Below are positions 24,316 through 35,145 of a stretch of DNA of 64,000 nt, in pieces. Numbering within the stretch: position 1 is the stretch's first letter; each line of letters starts with the position of its first letter. This DNA is from Casuarina equisetifolia. Its lineage: Eukaryota > Streptophyta > Magnoliopsida > Fagales > Casuarinaceae. The position numbers and the translations under genes were made by a program. Below the pieces are notes generated by a model. It saw only the letters and a program-made list of their open reading frames with translations, did not search any database and was not told where the DNA came from. The stretch covers positions 6,888,001-6,952,000 of the forward strand of contig CM052354.1 in assembly GCA_028551475.1 (NCBI GenBank), in the 5' to 3' direction.

Positions 24316-24715
24316 TTGCAAGTGGAATACTTTAAGATTTATCACTTTACATGTGTACTTGTGAAAATCACCAAGTAATCATGGATGAAGAAAAGAGCCA
24401 AATTTCAGAATAACCAAATATATTTTAGATAAAAGGAAAAAAAAAATAGGTAGGTGTCAAGTTTTCCATATTTCAGAATAACCAAATATATTTTAGATAA
24501 AAGGAAAAAAAAAATAGGTAGGTGTCAATTTTTCTATGGAAGATTGCAAGTGGAATATTCTAAGATTTGTAATTTTACATTTGTACTTGTGAAAATCACC
24601 AAGTAATCATGGATGAAGAAAAGAGCCAAAATTTCAGAATAACCAAATATATTTTAGACAAAAGGAAAAAAAAAAAAAAAAAAAGGTAAGTGTCAAGTTT
24701 TCTATGGAAGATTGC
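24316..24715. repeat. Nested tandem duplications upstream of F1
   Basis: A block beginning CAAGTGGAATACTTTAAGAT is repeated at about 24547. Within the first block a ~65-bp segment (ATTTCAGAATAACCAAATAT onward) is itself duplicated back to back at about 24402 and 24470. Single copies of the block occur at about 38960-39110 and 44465-44570, upstream of F5 and F6. Confidence 0.8.
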
Positions 24716-25019
24716 ATAAGAAATCTTACAAATGGACATGTTTCTCACCTAAATAAAGCTAAAGAATTAAATTGTTAAAACTAAAAAATTTGGTTCCCCA
24801 TATGTGTTATAGGTAAAGTTCAAGAAATTATAACACAGATGATTTAAGGATTGAATTTTCTCTTTTGTAACATAAATGGAAACTAAATCTTGTAGAACAA
24901 TCACTTAAATATGATAATTGTAATTAATTGACAAACTTAAGCTATGTAATTTAATATCTATATATATAGAACTTTAGACTTAACTTACATGGTAAATATT
25001 ATCTAAGTAAACAACTAAT

Positions 25020-25085
25020 TCTAATGTAATCAAGAGACCTAATACAATTAGGAAATTTATGCAATCAAAAGACCTAATATAACAA
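25020..25085. repeat. 18-bp minisatellite fragment upstream of F1
   Basis: Degenerate tandem units of the form AATCAAGAGACCTAATAC. The same minisatellite lies upstream of every F-box gene in the window. The longest runs are at 35010-35145 and 38510-38640. Confidence 0.7.
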
Positions 25086-25278
25086 TATACAATAATCACA
25101 TTGTTTCCATTAACAAAAATTAGTTCCTCTTTTGCTTTTGAATGTACTCATTAATCTTTAACTCTCTCCCCTAATCACAGAGCTCCCCTCGGCGAAATCC
25201 CAAGCTTCTTTCCAATTTGAACAAACCCACAATTGCACTGCTGTTGCTGTAGCTATTTTCTTCATCGTAGCATTAACA

Positions 25279-26418
25279 ATGTCAGAGTCTCTTCCAGATG
25301 CGGTTTTCTTCGAGATCCTGTTACGACTACCAGTGAAGGCAATTATTAGATCCAGGTGCGTTTCCAAAACATGGTGCTCTCTCATCTGCAGCCCTAACTT
25401 CATGGCCACCCACCTCAATCGCTCTCTTTCCAACCCCAAAGACCCACCATATCTTCTCTTCCGCTATTTCGACTACAAACTTAAGAAGGCACGTCTCACT
25501 CTTCATTCTTCCGACGTCCCTCTCTCTAGCAATAGTTTCACAGAATTGCCTGGCTCCCACCAGAACTTCGACAAGTTATGTATCGTCGCCGGTTCATCTA
25601 ATGGCCTACTTTGTCTCGCCAATGACTTTTGGGGTGTCAAGAGTGGCCCATACGTTCTTTGGAACCCTTATATTCAAAAAGCCATAACTCTTCCGGACCC
25701 TAATGTTGGAATTAGATCTTGCGATTCCTATTTTACTTCTCTCGGCTTTGGGTATGTCCCCAAAATTGATGATTACAAATTAGTGAGGCTTGTGCTTCCC
25801 TGCGACGAAATAAGGGATGCTGGATACCAAATCGCACACTGGGTGCAGATTTATACCCTACGAAGCCACGCTTGGCGCACTGTTGGAGTCCACGGCCCTC
25901 TCTACCATATGAAGAGTGGGGTCTCGGCAGCTTTCTTACACGGCGCAGTCCACTGGCCGGCGTACATTGGATTGCACGTGGGTGAAAGGCGCCATATGAT
26001 CGTGTTGTTTGATTTGGCAGAGGAGGCGTTTCATGAAGTGGGTATGCCCGAGAGTTTACAGAAACAGGCTTACCATAGTGATGTTGCTGTCCTCGATGGT
26101 TTGCTTGCTCTTGTCCGCCATGAACCGTCGAACTCAAAAACCGTGTGGGTGATGAAAGAGTATGGTGTGGTTGAATCTTGGACCAAACTGTTTGTTATCG
26201 AAATGCCTCGTCACAAAATGTTTGCTTTGAGTCGGGTGATAGGCTATAGAGAGACTAGTGAGGTTCTATTGAAGCTTTATACACACTTGTTTTCTTACAA
26301 ACCAAGCAGCCAGCGATTCGAGTTTCTTCCATTTGAAGGTCCAAAACATTCGTTTTTCCTGGATAAATATGTAGAAAGTCTTGTCCTGTTGAATGTTCCA
26401 AACACGGGAGATGTGTGA
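25279..26418 (+). CDS. F-box protein F1 (CPR1/At3g06240-type, FBA domain), intact
   Basis: A single exon of 379 residues. The F-box lies at about residues 3-45 (SLPDAVFFEILLRLPVKAII, then RCVSKTWCSLI), where SKP1 docks in an SCF ubiquitin ligase. An F-box-associated substrate-recognition region follows, with family blocks VLWNPYIQKAITLPDP, LGFGYVPKIDDYKLVRLV, WVQIYTLRSHAWRTV, VWVMKEYGVVESWTKLF and FFLDKYVESLVLLN. The ATG is the one used at the aligned position in all copies. An in-frame hydrophobic stretch (AVAVAIFFIVALTM) directly precedes and includes it. Its last codons overlap a second, degenerate F-box tail (26410-26650). The target is unknown. Relatives include CPR1/CPR30, a negative regulator of immunity, and the S-locus F-box proteins. 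Confidence 0.93.
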   Translation: MSESLPDAVFFEILLRLPVKAIIRSRCVSKTWCSLICSPNFMATHLNRSLSNPKDPPYLLFRYFDYKLKKARLTLHSSDVPLSSNSFTELPGSHQNFDKLCIVAGSSNGLLCLANDFWGVKSGPYVLWNPYIQKAITLPDPNVGIRSCDSYFTSLGFGYVPKIDDYKLVRLVLPCDEIRDAGYQIAHWVQIYTLRSHAWRTVGVHGPLYHMKSGVSAAFLHGAVHWPAYIGLHVGERRHMIVLFDLAEEAFHEVGMPESLQKQAYHSDVAVLDGLLALVRHEPSNSKTVWVMKEYGVVESWTKLFVIEMPRHKMFALSRVIGYRETSEVLLKLYTHLFSYKPSSQRFEFLPFEGPKHSFFLDKYVESLVLLNVPNTGDV

Positions 26419-26660
26419 TCCTGTCGTTTGATTTCGAGGATGACACGTTTCGTGAAGTGGGTGTGCCCAAGAGTTTACAGGAGAAGGCTTACTGGATTGA
26501 TGTTGCTGTCCTTGATAGTCTGCTGGCTCTTCTCCTCGATCGAAGGTGAAATGCTGGAGAGAAAACGCCGTATGAGTGATGAAAGGGTATGGTTGTGGTT
26601 GAATCTTGGACCAACCTGTCTGATATCAAAATGTTTATGGTATATCGGAAGAGGGGCGTA
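26410..26660 (+). pseudogene. F-box C-terminal relic fused to the end of F1
   Basis: Directly at the stop of F1 the sequence resumes inside another F-box copy. ATCCTGTCGTTTGATTT corresponds to the VIVSFDLADEAF block, followed by FREVGVPKSLQEKAYWIDVA and a decayed VVVESWTNLSDIKMF. Several frame breaks follow, for example DRR then TGA near 26547. The junction lies at about 26408-26412, so this looks like unequal crossing-over or deletion between two F-box copies, leaving a tail without a head. F-box-like 3' UTR sequence follows to about 26870. Confidence 0.8.
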
Positions 26661-26929
26661 AGAGAGAGTGGCGAAGTTCTGAATCCTACCAGGCGCAGTT
26701 CTGGTGCCACGGTTCTGCTTTTTCCGCCTCGGTTTCCTCAGGTAGCAATCGCTGCTTTGATTTTAGAGTTATTTTTTCCCAACGCCAGGGATCAGTGGCA
26801 AGAAGAATTAATGTAAAATTTGCTGCTCAGTATTTGTTTTCATGTTATAAACAAGGTTTTTTGATCTAAAATATATTTGGAAAATAGCCCGAAGTTTCAG
26901 CTTTTCTTTTTCATCAATAATTTCTCAGA

Positions 26930-27368
26930 GGTTTTCAAAGTACAAATGCCAAACTAACAATTTTAGTAGGCATGGGAAGCTGTTAACAGCAACATCATTA
27001 TGGAATGCCTTTTACCAATTTTTGGCAGCACAAGGACAAGAGTCCTCGAAGAAATTGCAGCAACAGGCGCCTGTGACATGGCAACAGGAGAATATATGCC
27101 AAAGCTTTGTACCAAAGACTCCTTAGAGTTCGTCCAATGTCTCAAAAAGTATACAACCATCAAATAGTGACGGTACAATAAAAGGTGCACACAAAAACAA
27201 AAGCCATTTCCCTACTATGTAGTACATATTACAAAAAAAAAATTGATATTATAGATGAAAGAAAAAAAGAAAAAAATACTATTATGAGCCACTAACCAAA
27301 TCCTTCACATTGTAGGAAAACAAAATATTTCAATCTCCACACAAGTCATCGGAAATCTCAGCAGCAAA
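26930..27368 (-). pseudogene. AP2M 3'-UTR relic downstream of F1
   Basis: Matches 51960-52404, the sequence just beyond the AP2M stop on the minus strand. Shared blocks are AGGAAAACAAAATATTTCAA and CTTTGTACCAAAGACTCC. It stops close to where the AP2M coding end would begin. It is non-coding. Confidence 0.75.
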
Positions 27369-27616
27369 TAACCAATTCTAATGCAACCAGGAAATCTAAT
27401 TCAATCAAGAGACTTAATATGACAATATATAATAACTGCATTATTCTCAATAACAAAATTAATATCTTTTTTGATTTTGAATATTCTAGTTGCTTCTGTA
27501 ACTCTCATAATCTCAGATTTCCTCGCCGCGGAAATCCCAAGCTTTCTTTTCAACTTGAACAAACCCACAATTACACCCTGATTGCAGTAGCTATTTTCTT
27601 CATTGTAGCATTCACA

Positions 27617-28777
27617 ATGTTAAACTCTCTTCCAGACGAGGTCTTCTTCGAAATCCTGTCACGACTACCCGTGAAGACAATTATCAGATCCAGGTGCGTT
27701 TCCAAAACATGGTGCTCTCTCATCTCCAGCCCTCAGTTCATCGCCACCCACCTCAATCGCTCACTTTCCAACCCCGAAAACCCACCATATCTTCTCTTCC
27801 GCCATTTCGATGACCAACTTGAAAAGGCACGTCTCACTCTTCATTCTTCCGACGTCCCCTTCTTTAGCAATGGTTTCACAGAATTGCATAGCTCCCACCA
27901 GAACATCGACAAGTTCAGGATCGTAGCCGGTTCATCTAACGGCGTACTTTGTCTCGCCAAATGCGTTTGGGGTCCCGTCCGTGACCCATATGTTCTTTGG
28001 AATCCTTCTATTCAGAAAGTCGTAACCCTTCCAAACCCTGATGTTGGAATAATACCTCGCCGTCAGTATTATACTTCTGTCGGCTTTGGGTATGTTCCCA
28101 AGACTGATGATTACAAATTGGTGAGGCTTGTGTTTCGCTTATGCGACCTCCAATTTGGTGAGGCTTTGGGAATCGCACATTGGGTTCAGATTTATACTCT
28201 TCGAACCCACGCTTGGCGCACTGTTAGAGTCCACGGCCCTCCCTATCATATGAAACGGGACATCTCGACAGCTTTCTTTCACGGTGCAATCCACTGGCCG
28301 GCGCGCGTTGAACGGCACAGGGGTGAATGGCACCGTGTGATAGTCTCGTTTGATTTGGCAAACGAGGTGTTTGGGGAAGTGGGTATACCCGAGAGTTTAC
28401 AGAAGGCTAACGATAACGATGTTGCTGTTCTCGATGGTTTTATTGCACTTGTCCACAATCCAGACAGGTGGCCGGAGTCAAAAAGCGTGTGGGTGATGAA
28501 AGAGTATGGTGTGGTTAAATCTTGGACCAAACTGTTTGATATCAAGATTGATTACGGAGTGTCTGCTTACATTCGGGTGATTCGGGTGATAGGCTTCAAA
28601 GAGACTGGTGAGGTCCTAATGGAGGTTATGGGACACTTGTTTTTGTACGAACCAAGCAGCCAGCGGCTCGTCTCTCTTCACGTTTATGGTCGGCAAAGGT
28701 CGTTTTTCCTGGATAAATATGTAGAAAGTCTTGTCCTGTTGAATGTACCAAACACAGTTCTGCCGGAGCCGACTTGA
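27617..28777 (+). CDS. F-box protein F2 (CPR1/At3g06240-type), intact
   Basis: A single exon of 386 residues from the ATG conserved in all copies. The reading frame is open upstream to 27419, so a longer 452-residue form starting MTIYNNC is formally possible. F-box at residues 3-45 (SLPDEVFFEILSRLPVKTII). FBA blocks: YVLWNPSIQKVVTLPNPDVG, VGFGYVPKTDDYKLVRLVF, VWVMKEYGVVKSWTKLFDI and FFLDKYVESLVLLNVPNT. Likely an SCF substrate adaptor in cytosol or nucleus. No lesions seen. The downstream module with the AP2M intron-12 relic starts at about 28973. Confidence 0.93.
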   Translation: MLNSLPDEVFFEILSRLPVKTIIRSRCVSKTWCSLISSPQFIATHLNRSLSNPENPPYLLFRHFDDQLEKARLTLHSSDVPFFSNGFTELHSSHQNIDKFRIVAGSSNGVLCLAKCVWGPVRDPYVLWNPSIQKVVTLPNPDVGIIPRRQYYTSVGFGYVPKTDDYKLVRLVFRLCDLQFGEALGIAHWVQIYTLRTHAWRTVRVHGPPYHMKRDISTAFFHGAIHWPARVERHRGEWHRVIVSFDLANEVFGEVGIPESLQKANDNDVAVLDGFIALVHNPDRWPESKSVWVMKEYGVVKSWTKLFDIKIDYGVSAYIRVIRVIGFKETGEVLMEVMGHLFLYEPSSQRLVSLHVYGRQRSFFLDKYVESLVLLNVPNTVLPEPT

Positions 28778-28972
28778 GTTTGCTCGTTATGGAAAAATCC
28801 TTGCAGTCCTTAGCATTTATGTTATACAGTTGTTTTTGTTTTTGTTTTTTTTCCCTTCTTCTTTGGCTTGCTTGTTATGTCGCAAATCCTGGTTTTGATT
28901 TGAGAATTGCTTTTTCCCAGCACTAGGAATCAATTGCAAGTAGAAGAATGTAAAATTTGTCACTCAATATTT

Positions 28973-29640
28973 GTTCATAATTTTCAAATATGAGTTAAGT
29001 CCATAATGTTCTCTCGATCCAAAAAGCCTAACATTGAATAACATCTCTAGAACTTTATGGGATTTTTGAGCTATTTAAGATTTTAAGTTTTCTTAATTGT
29101 TAGGATTTTTAGTTGTTTTGGGCATCCTTAGTTATTTGAAATTTTAAATTTGTTTAGAATTTCTTAGTTATCTAGATTTCTTAATTGTGTAAAATTGCTT
29201 AGTTGTTTGAGATTGTTTACTTGTTTCGAATTCTTTAGTTGTAGGGGATTCCAAGATTTTTTATGATTCATTAAGTATTAAGTTTAATTTCTTATAAAAT
29301 GGGAGTTTTTTCTATTGTAAGTAAAAAGAAAATCTCATTTTGAAAGAAGAAGATTTTTTTCGTTTTAGTTTTAAAGTCTTTTGTTATACTTCAATTTCCA
29401 TCCTTTATCTTCCATTGTTCTTTAAATTTAAGTTTTTAGTTTATGTCTTTATTTTTTTGTCTTTAATTTTCATGTAATTAATTTTCCATGTTCTTTAAAT
29501 TTCAAGCCTTTAGTTCATGTCTTTCTATTTCATTTTTTTTTTTCTTTAATTCTCTTGCAATTTATAGTCTTTGCACCTTAAATTTCACAAAGTTTTATAA
29601 TTACATTGTTATCAATTTTATTGCCTACCATCAACTGCAC
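28973..29640. repeat. F-box downstream AT-rich module, copy 1
   Basis: T-rich sequence starting near CAAATATGAGTTAAGT and containing TTTAGTTGTTTTGGGCATCC and CTTATAAAATGGGAG. Near-identical modules follow F4 (about 36950-37555) and F5 (about 40980-41705). No coding content. Confidence 0.8.
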
Positions 29641-29679
29641 CAAAATCAAATGCTATGAACATTGGAGCCTACAAAAAAA

Positions 29680-29880
29680 TAGTTCAAGAAGTTCTCTACC
29701 TTTGTTGTAAAAGTGAAATAAGATGACGGTTTATTTAAACATACAAATCATGTATGATAATAAAAACTGATAGTTGAAAATGGGTGCATTTTTGGTTAGC
29801 TTCACCTACACAACTTGTACCATAATATTTGGCCATATGAAAGGACCAATAATTAATCACCCATGTTTGCCATGTCAACC
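29680..29880 (-). pseudogene. AP2M intron-12 relic downstream of F2
   Basis: Matches 52640-52830 inside AP2M intron 12. Shared blocks are AAAAGTGAAATAA, TGGTTAGCTTCA and TTTGGCCATATGAAAGG. It is short, non-coding and diverged. Related copies lie at about 41745-41905 and, as part of a longer duplicate, at 47680-47870. Confidence 0.75.
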
Positions 29881-29889
29881 TTAGGTTTG

Positions 29890-30050
29890 ATTTTGAATTT
29901 AGTTTTGAATTCAGTTTTTGAAAGTTTGTTGAATTCAAATGAAGAGTTTTGAATTCAATTTTTGAAAGTTTGTCGAATTCAAATGAAGAGTTTTGAATTC
30001 AGTTTTTAAAAGTTTACTGAATTCAAATGTAGAGTTTTGAATTCAATTTT
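29890..30050. repeat. Tandem AT-rich repeats (TTTTGAATTC unit)
   Basis: The phrase TTTTGAATTCAGTTTTTGAA or close variants recurs four to five times with a period of about 50 bp. No gene. Confidence 0.6.
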
Positions 30051-30179
30051 TAAATCTGTATAACTCTCTATAAATAAAGCATACTCAATCATTGTAAATC
30101 ATTATAAAGTTTATAAATTTCAAGTTAGGGTTTGCTTCCATTTGAAGATTTTATATTGTGGTTATAGATCATGTTGGAA

Positions 30180-30560
30180 TTAACCTTTCTTTCAATACTA
30201 AAGATGTGAAAATAGATATAAGTTTAAGAATCATTTCAAAAAAAAAAAATGGGACAAGTTTGGTGAATCCAACCATGATCTCTTCCATTCATGCATGTCT
30301 TTTGTGTTGTATAGCAAACGAATAAATCGTGTTCATTGTTTACACGCCCCTTCCACTCTCAATTTGTTCAAGTTGAGCGGCTACATAGCATGAACAACAA
30401 ACTAACCAATTCATTTAATTTTTCCCTATACCAATCTCACATTAATATCCCATATTTCCAACTTGATCAAGCTATAAATGAAAGCCTACAAGTGGGGTTT
30501 CACAAGATGCTTGCACAATTTTCGTAATTATTCATTATTTCCTTTCCAAAGTATAAAATG
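30180..30560. repeat. Duplicated non-coding module, copy 1
   Basis: Matches 34190-34560 with high similarity, including CATTCATTTAATTTTTCCCT against CATTCATTTAATTTTACCCT, and GTGGGGTTTCACAAGATGC. A TATAAATGAAAG motif gives it a promoter-like look. No open frame is conserved as protein. Confidence 0.7.
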
Positions 30561-30935
30561 TTATGAATAAGAAAAGATTTCAAGTAAATCCCTAAAAAAT
30601 TCCAAATTCTTAATTAAATAGCATGTGGGAACAATCTAAGATTTCTTAATTTTTTTGCTTTTGGATTTTCTAGTTTAAAATAAGAAAAGGGTTCTCTTAT
30701 ATCTTAACCGTAGTAGGTGGTTATCAATGGTTTAATTAAAAATTATTCGGCAAGAATCGTGATTTCTTCTCAGCCTCCTCTTGACGTCTTGGAGTCTTGC
30801 CTCGTTAGATGGCTCCCACAAGCCAACTTGCTTTGAGATTTTGACAAGAAAACAAACGGAAACTACCCAAGGAAGAAAATATAACAAGAATTACTTTTGG
30901 GCCCTGCTTTGAGATTTCTTCCCAGCCTCCAGTGC

Positions 30936-31016
30936 TGCTTGCGGGAGGAATCGAGTAAGAGGTTGACGGCGGCGGATCTCCTCTCCCACCCGTTCGTCTG
31001 TAAAGATCCGAAGTGA
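30936..31016 (+). pseudogene. MAPKKK C-terminal kinase fragment, copy 1
   Basis: An open frame reads CLREESSKRLTAADLLSHPF followed by VCKDPK and a stop. This is the end of the kinase domain (subdomain XI) of MAPKKK15-18-type plant kinases, whose consensus is close to KRWTAAELLSHPFV. Nothing upstream encodes the rest of the kinase. About 70 bp of downstream sequence is also shared with copy 2, so the fragment includes 3' UTR. Confidence 0.75.
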
Positions 31017-31589
31017 CTTTCCGGTTAATGGATCGGACAAATTTTGGGCCCTACTTTCTTTAGTTTTTGTAGCAAAGGGGCCGAATCCCATATTTTGGTT
31101 TTAAATGTACATTCTCTGAAATTTTCCATGGTACTATAAACTTTGGCAGTTAAAATCTGCTCTTGAAATTGAGCAAACTAGATTTCTTTACTCTGATTAA
31201 GTTCACTAATCAGTATTAAACGCGGATGATTACCATAGTTTTGTAATGGGAAATGTTGACTGTTAAAAAGCATTTTAGAAATTAAAACTTACATTGTCTA
31301 AATCAACTTTTAAGTAAAAACGAAATTTCTAATACAGAAATTCAAAGAATGACATTAAGAATGATGTAACAAAAAGTTATATATTATTTAAATCTTGTAT
31401 AAAAAGTAATAAATAAATTATTATTTATTTTTAAAAAATTACTATCAATGCTACCATGTTATCAAGTAGATAAGCCTCATTAGAGGAGTTGTGTTCAAAA
31501 TCCTCACATAAAAAAGAGACATCATACAATCAGGAGATTTGTAAATGTTATATAAAAAAACAACATGATAGCATTGACAGTAATTTTAG

Positions 31590-31700
31590 GAGATTTAATA
31601 TAATCAAGAGATCTCATACAATCAGGAAACTTAATCCAATTAACAAACATTATGCAATAGAAAGACCTAATACAATCAAGAGACTTAATTTGCCTAATTT
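31590..31700. repeat. 18-bp minisatellite upstream of F3
   Basis: Degenerate units of the form AATCAAGAGATCTCATAC / AATACAATCAGGAAACTT. A (TA)n run follows at 31943-31967. Confidence 0.75.
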
Positions 31701-32276
31701 GTAGAGGATTAAATAATTTGCAGGTATGAACGGCATTCTACTCAAAAAACTAAAAATTTGGTTCTCCATATGTTAAATAGGCAAAATTCAAGGAAAAATA
31801 ACACATACTAGGTATTTTCAGATGTTTCAAGGACGGTATTTTCTCCTCTGCTTTTGAAACATAAGTGAAAACTAGATCTTGCAAAAAAATCATTTAAATA
31901 TGATAATTGAAATTAATTGACAAACTTAAAATGAGTGGTTTAATATATATATATATATATATATATAACTTTAGGCCTAATTTACAGGGTAACTGTTATT
32001 TAAAGAAACAAATGAATTCTAATGCAACCATGAGACTAATACAATCAGAACACCTAATACAATCAAGAAACCTTATATGACAATATATAATAACTGCAAT
32101 ACTTTCATTAACAAAGATTAATACCCTTTTTGCTTTTGTATATTCTCATCGGTTATGTAACTCTCTCATAATCTCAAAGCTCCTCGCCGGAAAATCTCGA
32201 GCTTTCTTTCCAACTTGAACAAACCCACAAGTGCACCTTGATTGCAGCAGCTATTTTCTTCATTGTAGTATTGACA

Positions 32277-33422
32277 ATGTTAGACTCTCTTCCAGAGGAG
32301 GTTTTCTTCGAAATCCTGTCACGACTACCGGTGAAGGAAATTATCAGATCCAGGTGCGTTTCTAAAACATGGTGCTCTCTCATCTCCAGCCCTAACTTCA
32401 TCACCACCCACCTCAATCGCTCTCTTTCCAACCCGGAACACTCACCATATCTTCTCCGCCTTTGGAATGACGGCATTAAGATGGAACGCTTCACTCTTCA
32501 TTCTTCCGGCGTCTCTTTATTTAGCAATAATTTCACAGAATTGCGTACCTCCGACCAGATTATCTACATGTTAAGTATCATAACTGGTTCATCTAACGGC
32601 CTACTTTGTCTCTCCGGTAGCTTTTGGGGACCCCTGTCTCGCCTATATGTTCTCTGGAACCCTTCTATTCAGAAAGCCGTAACCCTTCCCAAACCTGACG
32701 TTCTTACGACCGATGCTTATGTTACTTCTGTCGGCTTTGGGCATCTTCCCAAGACCGATGATTACAAATTGGTGAGGCTCGTGATTCGCTTCCACGACTG
32801 CCGAAATCCTGCATACGGAATCGCAGATTGGGTTCAGATTTATACTCTTCAAACCCACGCTTGGTGCACTGTTAGAATCCATGGCCCTCCCTATCATATG
32901 AGGAAAGCCAACTCGGCAGCCTTCTTACACGGCGCACTCCACTGGGCCGCGTACATTGAACAGCACGACGGTGAAAGGCGCCATGTGATCGTGTCGTTTG
33001 ATTTGGCAGATGAGGCGTTTCGTGAAGTGGGTATGCCCGAGAGTTTACAGAAGGAGGCCTACCGTAGTGACGCCGCTGTCCTCGATGGTTTGATTGCTCT
33101 TGTCCTCGATCCAGACACGGAGCAAGAGCCAAGAACCGTGTGGGTGATGAAAGAGTATGGTGTGGTTGAATCTTGGACCAAGCTGTTTGATATCAAAATA
33201 CTTGATAGCAAAATGCGTAGTCACAGTCGGGTGATGGGCTTTAGAGAGAATGGTGAGGTTCTACTGCAGATTATGGGACACTTGTTTTCTTACGAACCAA
33301 GCAGCCAGAGAATTGAGCGTCTTTCCTTTATTGGTCCTTCGTGGTTGCATTTCGTGGATAAATATGTAGAAAGTCTTGTCCTGTTGAATGCACCAAACAC
33401 AGGTCTGCTGAAACCGACTTGA
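32277..33422 (+). CDS. F-box protein F3 (CPR1/At3g06240-type), intact
   Basis: A single exon of 381 residues. The frame is open upstream to 32238 through the conserved hydrophobic leader (IAAAIFFIVVLTM). F-box SLPEEVFFEILSRLPVKEII at residues 3-22, then RCVSKTWCSLI. FBA blocks: YVLWNPSIQKAVTLPKPDV, VGFGHLPKTDDYKLVRLV, DWVQIYTLQTHAWCTVRI, VWVMKEYGVVESWTKLFDI and VDKYVESLVLLN. The 60-110 residue region differs most from the other copies (RLWNDGIKMERFTLHSSGVS), as expected of a diverging substrate-binding surface. It is a likely SCF adaptor. Confidence 0.93.
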   Translation: MLDSLPEEVFFEILSRLPVKEIIRSRCVSKTWCSLISSPNFITTHLNRSLSNPEHSPYLLRLWNDGIKMERFTLHSSGVSLFSNNFTELRTSDQIIYMLSIITGSSNGLLCLSGSFWGPLSRLYVLWNPSIQKAVTLPKPDVLTTDAYVTSVGFGHLPKTDDYKLVRLVIRFHDCRNPAYGIADWVQIYTLQTHAWCTVRIHGPPYHMRKANSAAFLHGALHWAAYIEQHDGERRHVIVSFDLADEAFREVGMPESLQKEAYRSDAAVLDGLIALVLDPDTEQEPRTVWVMKEYGVVESWTKLFDIKILDSKMRSHSRVMGFRENGEVLLQIMGHLFSYEPSSQRIERLSFIGPSWLHFVDKYVESLVLLNAPNTGLLKPT

Positions 33423-33771
33423 CTTTGCTCGTTATGGAAAAATCCTTGCTGTCGTTGGCATTTATGTTACACAGTTGTTTTTTCTTCCTTGACTTCCTCG
33501 TTATGTAGCAATTCTTGTTTTGATTTTAGAATTGTTTTTTCCCAACAAGTAGAAGAAGGTAAAATTTGTTGCCCTGTATTTGTTTTTCTAATTACTCTCT
33601 GCACTTTATATATATCTAATTTTTCTGTTTTTGACCACTATGTTACAAATTTATTTAATGCCTTGTATACCTTACAGATACCACAATATACATAAACAAA
33701 ACAAGGTAGTTTGATCTAAAACATATTTGGGAACGGTTTGAAATTTCAACTCTTCCTTTTCATTCATGATT

Positions 33772-34075
33772 AAGAGTAACATAATCGTGGAATGTCTTCT
33801 ACATTTCAACTAATTTTTGGCAGCATAATGACAAAGTCCTTAGAAATGGAGGCCCCTGTCACATGGCAATAGGAGAATATATGCCCGAGACTTTGTAGCT
33901 AACACTCCTAGAGTTGACCTAATGTCTCATGAAATGTATAACCATTAGGGGAATAGCTCTCGAAGTCCAAAATAAAATAGCGACCGTACAATAAAGAGTT
34001 CACATATAAACAAAAGCCATATTCTTACTATGTAGTATATCTTAGTGAAAAAAAAAATGATACACTAGGCAAGGA
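33772..34075 (-). pseudogene. AP2M 3'-UTR relic downstream of F3
   Basis: Matches part of 51990-52290. Shared blocks are GGAGAATATATGCC, ACTTTGTA and TCTTACTATGTAGTATAT. More diverged than the F4 copy. Non-coding. Confidence 0.65.
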
Positions 34076-34189
34076 AAAAAAAGGGGGAGAAAGATAACAT
34101 TTATGACGTGTTTGACATATGTTTACGAAGGGATGTAAAAAAAAGCGACCCACAAAATTTCTTTTCTTTTATTTTTTTCCTGTTAGGCC

Positions 34190-34560
34190 TATACATTTAT
34201 ACTAAAGATGTGAAAAATAGATGTAAGTGTAAGAATTTCAAAAAAAAAAAATCGAGAGAAAGGGACAGGTTTGGTGAATCCAACCGTGATCTCTTTCATT
34301 CATGCATATCTTTTGTGATTTCTTGCAAAGGAATAAATTGTGTTCATTGTTTACACGCTCTTCCATTCTCAATTTGTTCAACTTGAGCGGCTGCATAGTA
34401 TGAACAGAAAACTAACCAATTCATTTAATTTTACCCTATACCAATCTCATATTAATATCCTGCATTTCCAACTTGATCGAGCTATAAATGAAAGCGTACA
34501 AGTGGGGTTTCACAAGATGCATGCACAATTTTCGTAATTATTAATTACTTCCATTCCCAA
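34190..34560. repeat. Duplicated non-coding module, copy 2
   Basis: Second copy of 30180-30560. It precedes the F4 unit as the first precedes the F3 unit. Confidence 0.7.
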
Positions 34561-34764
34561 GTACAAAAATGTTATGAATTAAATAGGATTTCAAGTAAAT
34601 CCCTAAACGATCCTAAATTCTTAATTAAATAGCATGTGGGAACAATCTAAGATTTCTTGATTTTTTGTTTTTGGATTTTATAGTTTAAAATAAGAAAAGG
34701 CTCTCAATGGTTTAGTTAAAAATTAGCATATGACTCGCAATAGTCGGCAAGAATCGTGCTTAGA

Positions 34765-34860
34765 AAGTTGATGGCGTCTCTAGGAATGAGATGACGATTA
34801 GAAAGTTAAATAAGATTTATTTAGATTCTTTTATTGAAAGTTTCTTGAGTCCTCCCACGT
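34765..34860 (+). repeat. Left member of a ~95-bp inverted pair (partner 37831-37925)
   Basis: Contains ATCTTTATT-type AT-rich sequence including TTTATTGAAAGTTTCTTGAG and TCCTCCCACGTC. The reverse complement of almost the whole stretch lies at 37831-37925. The two are 3 kb apart and flank F4. Confidence 0.8.
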
Positions 34861-35009
34861 CCCGTATCTATTAAGAGTCTATTGGTGCCTTGATTAGAGG
34901 AGTTGTGTTCAAAATCGTTAGATAAAAAAGAGTTTTTGAATTCTTTTAACAAATTAGGAAGTTCCATAGTGGATTTGTAAAAGTTATATAAAAAAACAAC
35001 TAACTATAA

Positions 35010-35145
35010 TGCAATCAATAGACCTAATGTAATTAGGACACTCAATATAATCAGGAGACCTAATACAATCAGGACACTTAATCCAATTAAGAAACATAAT
35101 GCAATCGAAAGACCTAATACAATCAAGAGACTTAATTTGAATAAT
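35010..35145. repeat. 18-bp minisatellite upstream of F4
   Basis: About seven degenerate units (AATCAGGAGACCTAATAC and variants). The repetition yields a chance leucine/isoleucine-rich frame on the minus strand, which is not a gene. Confidence 0.85.

Noticed and set aside
25158-25439. Recurring minus-strand frames opposite the start of each F-box gene (for example also 32174-32494 and 50567-50860)
   Set aside because: They are antisense shadows of conserved F-box coding sequence. Their conservation follows from the sense strand.
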